DNA of 10,059 nucleotides, from the NCBI GenBank assembly GCA_018399915.1, contig JAGYNW010000057.1, positions 1 to 10,059 on the forward strand, in the 5' to 3' direction. Below the pieces are notes generated by a model, which searched no databases, was not told the origin of the DNA, and saw only the letters and a program-made list of their open reading frames with translations. A program made the position numbers and the translations under genes. Every line of letters starts with the position of its first letter. Position 1 is the stretch's first letter. This DNA comes from Candidatus Omnitrophota bacterium (GTDB lineage Bacteria; Omnitrophota; Gorgyraeia; Zapsychrales; Zapsychraceae). Of the stretch, positions 1-6,689 are shown piece after piece.

Positions 1-34
1 TTAACCCGGCTCCGTCAAAGGCATAGAGAAAAAT

Positions 35-3000
35 TTATTCCTTTTTGCTGGCCGCCTCACGCTCCTGGATGATTTTTTCACTGATATGATGGGGGACCTC
101 AGCGTAAAAGGCGGGTTGCATGGAAAAAGAGGCGCGGCCCTGGGTCAAAGACCTTAGGGCATTAGCGTAATTGAACATTTCTGAAAGCGGCACCTCGCAT
201 TTGACGGTCTTCAATTTTCCCTGCACTCCCATATCCACGATCCTGGCACGGCGCGAATTGAGATCGCCGACCACCGCCCCGCTGAACTCCTCCGGGACTG
301 CGCATTCCAATGCCATCACCGGTTCAAGAAAAACGCATTTCGCCTGCTTCAAGGCCTCGATCAAGGCGCGCTTGCCGGACAAATGAAACGCCAGCTCACT
401 GGAATCCACCTCATGAAAAGAACCGTCGATCAAGGTCACACTGAAATCCGTAACCGGATACCCGGCTAAAATTCCTGTCTGGGCTTGTTCTCGGATCCCT
501 TTCTCTACCGCGGGAATATACTCGCGGGGAATGGAACCGCCCTTGATCTCGTCGATAAAGACAACACCTTTGCCCGGCTCCTGCGCCGGTTCCAGTTTGA
601 TGACACAATGGCCATACTGTCCGCGTCCCCCGGATTGTGAAATAAATTTGCCGTCCACTTTTTCCACCGGTTTTTTTGCGGTTTCGCGGTAGGCGACCTG
701 GGGCCGCCCGATATTCACTTCAATATTATATTCCCGTTTCATCCGGTCAATGATGATCTCCAGATGCAGTTCCCCCATGCCGGAAAGGATGGTCTGCCCG
801 GTCTCCTGATCATAACGGGTTTGCAGGGAGGGATCCTCATCCAGGAATTTTCTCAGCACCTCTCCCATCTTGTCCTGATCCGCCTTGGTGACCGGCTCGA
901 TCGCCATCGACACCACAGGCTCGGGAATGTCCATATTCTCGATAAGCAAAGGCTTTTCTTTTTCGCAAAGCGTGTCCCCGGATTTGGTCTCTTTTAATCC
1001 GATCAGCGCAACAATGTCACCGGCCGAGGCCTTGGGAACGATCTGCTGTTTGTTCGAATGCAAGACCACGATCTTGGCAATACGCTCTTTTTTATCGCGT
1101 GAGGCATTGTAGACGCTCTCCCCGGAATTGATCACCCCGGAATAAACGCGGGTGTAGAATAATTTACCCACGTAGGGATCCGAGGCCACCTTAAAGACCA
1201 GCGCGGCTAAAGCTTCCTGACTGGAAGGAGCGCGCTTGACCGGAGGCTCGCCTTCTTTGAGCGCTTCGCCTGTGACCGGCGGGACATCCAGCGGCGACGG
1301 CAAATAATCCACCACCGCATCCAAGACCAGCTGCACCCCCCGGTTACGCAAAGCCGTACCCACCAAGACAGGGTTGAAGGTGTTATTCACCACCCCCCGC
1401 CGGATAGCGGCTTTGATCAGCTCAAGCGGGATCTCCTTCTTGTTAACAAACAATTCCATAATCTGTTCATCATGTTCGGACAAACGCTCCAAAAGTGCGT
1501 GATGGTACTGTTGCGCCTTTTCCCGTAACGATTCCGGGATGTCGGTCAATTCGTATTCCATGCCCAGGTCATCTTTGTATGTAACGTACTTCTGCTGAAT
1601 AATATCCACAATACCCTTAAGGTCATTTTCTGATCCGTCGGGAAACTGCACGGCAGCGGCATTGGCGCCCAGGCGTTCGTGGATCTGGGAAAGCACCCTG
1701 TCAAAATCCGCGCCCAAGCGGTCGATCTTGTTAATGAAAAAAATACGCGGAACGCCGTAACGGTCAGCCTGCCGCCACACCGTCTCGGTCTGGGCCTGCA
1801 CCCCGCTGGTCGCGCACAGGACCACAACAGCCCCGTCAAGCACCTTAAGGGATCGTTCGACCTCAACGGTAAAATCCACGTGGCCGGGCGTGTCGATAAT
1901 GTTGATCTTTTTTTTCTTCCAGAAACAGGTCGTGTTAGCCGAAGTAATGGTGATCCCGCGTTCCTGTTCCTGCGCCATCCAGTCCATGATAGCGTCGCCG
2001 GTGTCCACCGTGCCCATTTTGTGGATGATGCCGGTGTAAAACAGGATGCGTTCTGTGGTAGTTGTCTTGCCGGCGTCGATGTGCGCGATAATCCCGATAT
2101 TGCGGGTGTCCTTCAAGGCCTCATCGGAAACCGGGGTTGCGGCCTCCGGCGCTTGCGGCTCAGGATTGGGAGATTCGGCAGCGCCTTGCTCAGCGTCCAC
2201 GCCAGGTTCTGGGGAATTTTCCGGAGAGGCTTCAGCCGGGGCTTCCTTGGGTACTTCCTCAGGAGCTTCCTTGCGAGCTTCCGCGTCCGGAGGCGCCGGC
2301 TTTTCCTCTTTTTCCGTCGGGGATTCCGGCTTTTGCTCTTCGGTGGCAGCAGAGTCTTGCGGTTGCGCGGCTGCGGCATCCGGAGGCCGGGATTCAACCC
2401 CGAGGACCTCACCGGCCCGGCCTTCTTTCGGCTTATCCTGCGAAGAACCTTTACCCTCTTGCGTACCGGTGGCCGTAACTTCCATGCCGCTGTCCTGGAT
2501 CCTGGCACGCATTTTGGCTGTGTCGGTTTCCAGTTCTTTGATCTTTGCCAACTGCTGATCCAGAATCGTGTCTTTGGTCTCCAGCTCCACTTTCATTTTC
2601 GCGATCTGCTCTTCGCTCTCACTTAAGGCCTTGCCTTTTTCCAGGTTTGTTTCTTCCTGCCGCGCGATCTTTTCTTCCAGTTTAACGGTAACACGGTGTT
2701 CGCGCTCGCCCTCAGCGATGGCGTCCTGCAGCTTTAAATAAGTTTCATGTTCCTTGTCCTTGCTTTCCTTGATCTGCTTTTCCATCCGTCCTTTTTCTTT
2801 ATTAAATTCCTTGCGTTTTTTGATCTCTTCGGACAACGTCGCCTTGATTTTGTCCAGCTCAAACAAAGCATCCTGAAGCTGCTTTTCGATCTTCTGTTTT
2901 TTGTCCTTAACCTCGTTCAGCTCAACGGACAAAGCGATCTCGTTTTCCAGGGCTTTTTGTTCCTCTTGCGATAAAGAGCCATCCGCCTCCGGGGCAAGCG

Positions 3001-3355
3001 GGTCACTGTTGCGCGCCTGGGATTCTTGCCCGGACTCTTCCTGCTCGGGAAGGGCGGCATCCTGAGCCTTTTCTGTGCCGGGCGCGTTTCCGTCCTTTGA
3101 GGTTGCGGCCTTTCGGGGAAGCCAGGCCGTTACCGCGGACCAAAAGCCTCCGGCCTCTTTCTGCGCCTTGACTTTTTTCTCCGGCAGCGGATCAATGCCT
3201 GCGCTTTTCAAGACCGCCTCGGGAGTAAGGGCCTCTTCCTGCGCTTTACGCCTCTTAGCCTCCTCGGCCTTTTTCTTTTCCCGTGAGAGGTACAAAAATA
3301 CACCGCTGGCTGACACCAAAGCCACGGCTACCAGTAAAATAATAAAATCCAGCAC
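35..3355 (-). CDS. fusA: Membrane-anchored coiled-coil protein fused to complete elongation factor G
   Basis: Residues about 411-1106 form a full-length EF-G, the GTPase that drives tRNA-mRNA translocation on the ribosome. The P-loop AHIDAGKT is at 424-431, RGIT at 466-469, DTPGH at 488-492 with the catalytic His, NKID at 542-545 and GTA at 666-668. Domain II follows at about 716-805, III at 815-885, IV at 890-1013 with GGRGQYG (909-915) and the tip loop HEVDSSE (981-987), and V to about 1090. In front sit 410 extra residues: one hydrophobic helix (3-23) followed by a very basic stretch, which predicts a cytoplasmic C-terminal side. Next come a short region with a possible amphipathic segment (69-82), a highly charged coiled coil (about 129-289) and a Pro/Glu/Ala-rich linker (about 291-410). 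Ordinary EF-G is about 690-700 aa; this protein is 1106 aa. The start is GTG, preceded by AAAGGAGAG at good spacing. No Met lies between residue 291 and the GTPase. The gene is not in a str operon here, so it may be a paralogue (inference). Confidence 0.93.
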   Translation of the reverse strand: MLDFIILLVAVALVSASGVFLYLSREKKKAEEAKRRKAQEEALTPEAVLKSAGIDPLPEKKVKAQKEAGGFWSAVTAWLPRKAATSKDGNAPGTEKAQDAALPEQEESGQESQARNSDPLAPEADGSLSQEEQKALENEIALSVELNEVKDKKQKIEKQLQDALFELDKIKATLSEEIKKRKEFNKEKGRMEKQIKESKDKEHETYLKLQDAIAEGEREHRVTVKLEEKIARQEETNLEKGKALSESEEQIAKMKVELETKDTILDQQLAKIKELETDTAKMRARIQDSGMEVTATGTQEGKGSSQDKPKEGRAGEVLGVESRPPDAAAAQPQDSAATEEQKPESPTEKEEKPAPPDAEARKEAPEEVPKEAPAEASPENSPEPGVDAEQGAAESPNPEPQAPEAATPVSDEALKDTRNIGIIAHIDAGKTTTTERILFYTGIIHKMGTVDTGDAIMDWMAQEQERGITITSANTTCFWKKKKINIIDTPGHVDFTVEVERSLKVLDGAVVVLCATSGVQAQTETVWRQADRYGVPRIFFINKIDRLGADFDRVLSQIHERLGANAAAVQFPDGSENDLKGIVDIIQQKYVTYKDDLGMEYELTDIPESLREKAQQYHHALLERLSEHDEQIMELFVNKKEIPLELIKAAIRRGVVNNTFNPVLVGTALRNRGVQLVLDAVVDYLPSPLDVPPVTGEALKEGEPPVKRAPSSQEALAALVFKVASDPYVGKLFYTRVYSGVINSGESVYNASRDKKERIAKIVVLHSNKQQIVPKASAGDIVALIGLKETKSGDTLCEKEKPLLIENMDIPEPVVSMAIEPVTKADQDKMGEVLRKFLDEDPSLQTRYDQETGQTILSGMGELHLEIIIDRMKREYNIEVNIGRPQVAYRETAKKPVEKVDGKFISQSGGRGQYGHCVIKLEPAQEPGKGVVFIDEIKGGSIPREYIPAVEKGIREQAQTGILAGYPVTDFSVTLIDGSFHEVDSSELAFHLSGKRALIEALKQAKCVFLEPVMALECAVPEEFSGAVVGDLNSRRARIVDMGVQGKLKTVKCEVPLSEMFNYANALRSLTQGRASFSMQPAFYAEVPHHISEKIIQEREAASKKE

Positions 3356-3360
3356 GTCTT

Positions 3361-3369
3361 CTCTCCTTT
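3361..3369 (-). promoter_or_regulatory. Ribosome binding site fixing the GTG start of the EF-G fusion
   Basis: On the minus strand AAAGGAGAG is followed by AAGAC and then GTG. This is a near-ideal Shine-Dalgarno sequence. It supports initiation at the far N-terminus, before the membrane segment, rather than only at the GTPase module. Confidence 0.75.
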
Positions 3370-3422
3370 ACCCTGCGGCAAAAATTTATCGTTTGTTCAA
3401 GCTTACGCAAAATAATAGTAAA

Positions 3423-3451
3423 ATTATAAAATATATTCAGGTGTTAAACAA
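3423..3451 (-). promoter_or_regulatory. Candidate sigma70 promoter of the EF-G fusion gene
   Basis: Reading the minus strand, a perfect TATAAT (3428-3423) lies 17 bases downstream of TTGTTT (3451-3446), in an AT-rich stretch. The predicted transcript would start near 3416 and carry a leader of about 60 bases before the GTG start at 3355. The -35 match is only partial. Confidence 0.5.
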
Positions 3452-3481
3452 GAAGAGTTCCTGAATTCTTGCACCCGAGCA

Positions 3482-3617
3482 GGGCCCTTGCACACTACCC
3501 GGCACAGGGGCCACCCGCACGCGTAACTCTCAAACCCAAAAAGCTGCGGACGCGTGAATGTAAGGCGCGATTCCCGGACCACTAATTTTCGGGTCCGGGC
3601 TTTCGGAATCCCGCGCC
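3482..3617. other. Three-hairpin GC-rich intergenic element
   Basis: This stretch between two divergent genes holds three successive inverted repeats. The first is GGCCCTTG paired with CAGGGGCC (one G-U, about 3483-3512). The second is CACGCGT (3518-3524) with ACGCGTG (3550-3556). The third is a compound stem: GGCGCG (3564-3569) with CGCGCC (3612-3617), plus an inner perfect CCCGGACC (3573-3580) with GGTCCGGG (3592-3599). It is more GC-rich than the AT-rich bases to its left. It lies outside the transcripts predicted for both flanking genes. It could be an unrecognised RNA gene, a repeat-type element or a regulatory DNA structure; I do not recognise a family. Confidence 0.45.
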
Positions 3618-3620
3618 CAA

Positions 3621-3629
3621 TGGTATACT
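3621..3629 (+). promoter_or_regulatory. Extended -10 promoter of the DJ-1-family gene
   Basis: TGGTATACT matches an extended -10 element (TGn followed by TATACT at 3624-3629). No good -35 is present, which fits an extended -10 promoter. Transcription would begin near 3636, giving a leader of about 20 bases that contains the AAAGGAG ribosome binding site (3643-3649). The third hairpin of the upstream element ends only 4 bases before it. Confidence 0.5.
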
Positions 3630-3655
3630 GGTAAAAAAGAGGAAAGGAGCCTATT

Positions 3656-4207
3656 ATGTGCAAAGCCTTAATTGTCCTAGCTGAAGGATTTGAAGAAATT
3701 GAAACGGTTACCCCCATTGATATTTTACGCCGGGCCGGGATCACACTTTTGGTGACAGGATTATCCAACAATATCGTAAAGGGTTCCCGCGGAGTGAACA
3801 TTGTGACCGAGACCACCCTGGACAAGGCCCCTAACGACTTTGACGCCTGCATCTTACCCGGAGGCATGCCCGGGGCTGAAAACCTTTCGCGCTCCGAAGC
3901 CTTGCGTTCCCGCGTTCTGAACATGCACGCCCACGGCAAGGTTATCGCGGCGATTTGCGCCGCACCTGCGCTCGTACTGGCACCCTGGGGTATCTTAAAA
4001 GGGAAAAAAGCCACCTGCTTTGAAGGGATGGAAGAACTTTTTGACTCTTCTGTAAACTTTGAAAAAAAAGATGTCGTGGTGGATGGAAACGTCATTACAA
4101 GCCGGGGGGCTGGGACAGCATTGGATTTCAGCCTGGCTTTAGTTGAATCATTAAAAGATAAAACAACTGCAGACACTATCGCGCGCAAAACCCTTTACCG
4201 CACCTGA
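3656..4207 (+). CDS. DJ-1/PfpI family protein (YajL-like)
   Basis: This 183-residue cytoplasmic protein belongs to the DJ-1/ThiJ/PfpI superfamily, closest by eye to human DJ-1 and bacterial YajL. Members are described as glyoxalase III or protein/nucleotide deglycases and redox chaperones; which activity applies here is not settled. Family hallmarks are visible: the early acidic motif EGFEEIE (10-16), where Glu16 aligns with DJ-1 Glu18; LPGGMPGAENL (67-77); the nucleophile elbow AAICAAPA with Cys101; and TSRGAGTALDF near the C-terminus. The position equivalent to DJ-1 His126 appears to be Phe, so a classic Cys-His pair is not obvious. Length is typical for the family and the gene is intact. 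The ATG start has AAAGGAG six bases upstream. It is a single-gene unit, divergent from the EF-G fusion and convergent with the PEP-CTERM gene. Confidence 0.92.
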   Translation: MCKALIVLAEGFEEIETVTPIDILRRAGITLLVTGLSNNIVKGSRGVNIVTETTLDKAPNDFDACILPGGMPGAENLSRSEALRSRVLNMHAHGKVIAAICAAPALVLAPWGILKGKKATCFEGMEELFDSSVNFEKKDVVVDGNVITSRGAGTALDFSLALVESLKDKTTADTIARKTLYRT

Positions 4208-4242
4208 CCCCTACAGGATCAAAAAATGCTTCTCTTAGGCTG

Positions 4243-4267
4243 AAAAAAAGCGGCATGTTTTCTGCCG
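4243..4267 (-). terminator. Rho-independent terminator of the PEP-CTERM gene
   Basis: On the minus strand CGGCA (4267-4263), a 7-base loop and TGCCG (4255-4251) form a short stem, followed after one base by seven T residues (4249-4243). It sits just beyond the TAG stop at 4277. The stem is only 5 bp, so it is modest. The same stem lies 44 bases past the end of the convergent DJ-1-family gene but lacks a T tract in that direction. Confidence 0.55.
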
Positions 4268-4276
4268 GGCAACAGG

Positions 4277-4870
4277 CTAACGGACAGTTCTCTTTTTTAA
4301 GAAAATACCGGTCAGGCCTGAAAAAACAAGGGCCAGGGTTGCCGGCTCCGGCACACTCCCGGTTACCGGTGGCGGGATATTTTTTCGTCCCAATAACTTG
4401 CTGCTGTCTTCTCTTTCCTCAGGTTTATCCGGATCTTCCATAACACTCATCAATCGTCCGCCAAAAAGATCACCTAAAAAAATAACATCACTTGATGTCA
4501 GAGAGAACGAAGTAGTTTGAATATCATCAGAACCGATACCTTGCGACCCGAATTCGATACCCACATTGAAATCATGAGAGGTAGCCCCGTTTAAATTTAC
4601 GTTTGAACTGAGATTGGGCGTACCGTCGGCAGTGGTATCATACCAGGCGGAGACATCTGTCCCGGATATGCCAATTTGTCCATTAGACTCATAATCAAAA
4701 AAGAATCCCCGGATATCCGCCACAGTCCCGGAACCTAAGCTTAAATCAATTTGAATTTTGTTTGTCCCGTCGCCACTGATGTCTGCCAACATCGAATAAG
4801 GATCAACCGAATTAGGCCTATCCTCGAAATCTTTCAGATAAACGGTATAAGCTTGGGCAGGGTTCAGCAC
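4277..4870 (-). CDS. PEP-CTERM sorting-domain exported protein
   Basis: The open frame gives 197 residues. It ends in a textbook PEP-CTERM signal: VPEP (173-176), a hydrophobic stretch, then the basic tail KKRTVR. Such proteins are exported by Sec and processed by an exosortase at the membrane; no exosortase gene lies in this window. The body (about 8-165) is acidic and rich in Gly, Ser, Asp and Asn, with beta-like segments, and I cannot assign a function to it. A charged linker (146-163) precedes the sorting signal. The frame opens at a GTG inside the signal peptide, just before a PAQA cleavage-like site. This is not a credible natural start: upstream codons in the same frame encode the rest of a signal peptide but have no start codon. 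See the separate entry for 4871-4930. The gene is monocistronic with its own promoter and terminator. Confidence 0.85.
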   Translation of the reverse strand: MLNPAQAYTVYLKDFEDRPNSVDPYSMLADISGDGTNKIQIDLSLGSGTVADIRGFFFDYESNGQIGISGTDVSAWYDTTADGTPNLSSNVNLNGATSHDFNVGIEFGSQGIGSDDIQTTSFSLTSSDVIFLGDLFGGRLMSVMEDPDKPEEREDSSKLLGRKNIPPPVTGSVPEPATLALVFSGLTGIFLKKRTVR

Positions 4871-4930
4871 ACCAAAAGTAACGAAAACAACAAATAAAAA
4901 AGCAAATATTTTTTCACTTTCCTATCCTTG
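4871..4930 (-). other. Out-of-frame signal-peptide segment and likely true start of the PEP-CTERM gene
   Basis: A GTG at 4917-4915, preceded by AAGGATAGG at good spacing, begins MKKY in one frame and stops after 17 codons. One frame over, the same bases read KIFAFLFVVFVTFG and run directly into VLNPAQA of the main open frame, forming an ideal signal peptide. The two frames would join if the six-A run (plus-strand T run 4909-4914) had one more A, giving MKKIFAF at the start and a 213-residue protein. The possibilities are a consensus error in a homopolymer, a real disabling mutation, or a slippage-controlled switch. Confidence 0.7.
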
Positions 4931-4953
4931 GATTAAAAGAGTTTATTTTATGT

Positions 4954-4971
4954 TTATTGAGATTTCAATAA
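4954..4971. promoter_or_regulatory. Dyad symmetry at the PEP-CTERM gene start site (possible operator)
   Basis: TTATTGA (4954-4960) and TCAATAA (4965-4971) form a perfect 7-bp inverted repeat around a 4-base centre. It overlaps the -10 box and the predicted transcription start of the minus-strand promoter. A repressor bound here would block initiation. It could instead be a small hairpin at the start of the leader, or chance in AT-rich DNA. Confidence 0.35.
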
Positions 4972-4996
4972 TAGCATTTTATAAAAAAGACGTCAA
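4968..4996 (-). promoter_or_regulatory. Strong sigma70-like promoter of the PEP-CTERM gene
   Basis: On the minus strand TTGACG (4996-4991), an exact 17-base spacer and TATTAT (4973-4968) match the consensus in ten of twelve positions. The predicted start is near 4961, with a leader of about 44 bases to the GTG at 4917. This placement supports translation starting at 4917 rather than at 4870. Confidence 0.7.
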
Positions 4997-5161
4997 TATG
5001 ACCTACCAGGACAAACCCGGACACAAATTCCGCGGAGCAGAAGGCGGTTTTTCAATTTTGAGAGAAGGCTTTCCCTGAGAAGATATTGACCGGCGCGCAG
5101 AAGGCGGAAACAAAGGCGGGCTGACAAAACGATAAAAATTTACGCGCGACAGATCAAAAAT
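4997..5161. other. Spacer with repeated AAGGCGG motifs
   Basis: No gene is supported here. The 11-base motif GCAGAAGGCGG occurs twice in direct orientation (5037-5047 and 5097-5107), and the shorter AAGGCGG recurs at 5113-5119. No clear terminator for the GGDEF-EAL gene was seen on the minus strand. Confidence 0.4.
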
Positions 5162-6685
5162 CTAAATATATTTTTTCCTCAGTTTCAACAATGCCTCCAT
5201 ATCACCAGCCGGAAGCGGCTTACTCAACCAATAACCCTGGATCTGATTACAATTCCGGCCTTTAAGATAGGCCAACTGTTCTTCTGTTTCCACGCCTTCG
5301 GCGATAACCAAAAGCTTTAAGGTATGCGCCATGGCAATGACCGCCTCAATGATCGGCTTCGCATCCGCGTCATTATCCAGGTCGCGCACAAAACTCCGGT
5401 CGATCTTCAGCTTATCGATCGTGAACTGCTTCAAATTACCCAAAGAGGAATACCCGGTCCCGAAATCATCAATCGATAAATAGATACCCCTGGCTTTCAA
5501 TTCCTTCAAGAGCTTCATGGTAAACTGCGGCCGCTGCATGACCGTGCTTTCTGTCAATTCAATCTCAAAAAATTTTGGATTCAGCTGGCAGTCTTTCAAG
5601 ACCTCATCCACGATATCCAAAAACCCAGGATCCTGGAGTTGGCGGCGGGAAACATTGACCGAAAGATGTCCTTTGTAAAGGCCTTGCTCTTGCCATTTTT
5701 TCGCCTGGCATGCAGCTGTTTGCAGGACCCAGCGGCCGATCGGGATAATCATGCCTGTCTCTTCGGCAATGGGAATAAAATTCATCGGCGAAATAAGCCC
5801 GAATTCTGGCGAGTTCCATCGGATCAAGGCCTCCATCCCGCAGATCAGGCCTGTTTCCAAGTTCAGCTGAGGCTGATAATGCAGTTCAAATTCTCCGCGT
5901 TCCAATGCCTTGCGCATGCGGGACTCAAGCGCCATGTATTCATCCGCCTTGACACCCATGCTGTAGTGATAAAATTTGTAATTATTCCGTCCGGATTCTT
6001 TCGCCTGGTACATAGCCGTGTCCGCGTTTTTAAAAAGGTCCACAATATTTTCTGCGTCTGTCGGATAGGTGCTGATCCCGATGCTGACCGTGGTCATGAG
6101 TTCATGCCCCTCCAGTTTGTAAGGCCGGGACAGTTCTTCCATGAGTTTCTGAGCGGACCGGCCGGCGTCGGCCGGGGTCCGGATCTCCTCAAGCAATAGC
6201 GTGAACTCATCTCCGCCAAGCCTCGCGATTGTGTCAGAATCGCGCACACAGCGTTTCAGCCTAGTCGCGATCGCCTTCAACAAAAGATCGCCGATGCGAT
6301 GCCCCAGAGAATCATTAATGATCTTGAACCGGTCAATATCAATAAACAATATTGAGAATTTCCGCTTGTACCTCCGAGCACGTTTCAAAGAAAGGTTGAG
6401 GTTATTGTTAAAGACATAGCGGTTGGAAAGCCCGGTAAGCGAATCCAGAGAGGCGAGCTTTTTGATCTCTTCATTCTGCTTTTTCAGCTGTTTGTTGGCG
6501 TCATTCAATTCTTGCGAGCTAAGATCCAGGGTGCGCTCCAGCAGGCGCACCTCCTTTTCCTTAAAAGAATACGACTGGTCCACGGACTCAAGGAAATCCT
6601 GAAAGACCTTGGTCTGGAACGCGGGATTCTTGTAATACTCGTCTCCCAGGAGTTTCTTGATCTGTCTTTCTAATAAACGGTTCAT
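5162..6685 (-). CDS. Soluble bifunctional diguanylate cyclase/phosphodiesterase (GGDEF-EAL)
   Basis: This 507-residue protein is predicted to make and degrade the second messenger cyclic di-GMP. Residues 1-80 are helical and largely coiled coil, with no membrane segment and no recognisable sensory domain. The GGDEF domain (about 80-240) has GGDEF at 157-161 and an intact inhibitory site RDSD (148-151) at the right spacing. The EAL domain (about 254-500) has EAL at 285-287, Asn344, Glu376, DDFGTG (406-411), Lys427, EGVET (463-467) and QGY (483-485). Both halves therefore look catalytically competent. The ATG lies 4 bases after the stop of the FIST gene and lacks a strong ribosome binding site, which suggests translational coupling. 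With no sensor of its own, it plausibly takes its input from the FIST protein (inference). Confidence 0.95.
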   Translation of the reverse strand: MNRLLERQIKKLLGDEYYKNPAFQTKVFQDFLESVDQSYSFKEKEVRLLERTLDLSSQELNDANKQLKKQNEEIKKLASLDSLTGLSNRYVFNNNLNLSLKRARRYKRKFSILFIDIDRFKIINDSLGHRIGDLLLKAIATRLKRCVRDSDTIARLGGDEFTLLLEEIRTPADAGRSAQKLMEELSRPYKLEGHELMTTVSIGISTYPTDAENIVDLFKNADTAMYQAKESGRNNYKFYHYSMGVKADEYMALESRMRKALERGEFELHYQPQLNLETGLICGMEALIRWNSPEFGLISPMNFIPIAEETGMIIPIGRWVLQTAACQAKKWQEQGLYKGHLSVNVSRRQLQDPGFLDIVDEVLKDCQLNPKFFEIELTESTVMQRPQFTMKLLKELKARGIYLSIDDFGTGYSSLGNLKQFTIDKLKIDRSFVRDLDNDADAKPIIEAVIAMAHTLKLLVIAEGVETEEQLAYLKGRNCNQIQGYWLSKPLPAGDMEALLKLRKKYI

Positions 6686-6689
6686 TTTT

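Noticed and set aside
1..34. Possible terminator or next gene after the EF-G fusion stop
   Set aside because: Only 34 bases are visible, with no stem followed by a T run and no coding signal that can be judged.
1679..2626. 315-codon plus-strand open frame opposite the EF-G fusion
   Set aside because: It is a shadow of the coding strand. Its composition is dominated by Arg, Phe and Gly runs mirroring the linker and coiled coil, with no family resemblance.
3443..3449. GTTAAAC resembling an integron attC end
   Set aside because: No matching RYYYAAC partner lies at a suitable distance, and no integrase or cassette array is present.
3560..3585. tRNA 3'-end-like string GATTCCCGGACCACTA
   Set aside because: No GTTCGA T-loop, anticodon arm or D-arm could be built around it. 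The bases are better explained by the compound hairpin.
3424..4188. 254-codon minus-strand frame covering the DJ-1-family gene and the hairpin element
   Set aside because: It lies antisense to a clearly conserved gene and has no domain. Its C-terminal part only translates the hairpin region.
4998..5078. 26-codon plus-strand frame starting ATGACCTACC
   Set aside because: It has no ribosome binding site, overlaps the -35 region of the PEP-CTERM promoter and shows no recognisable sequence.
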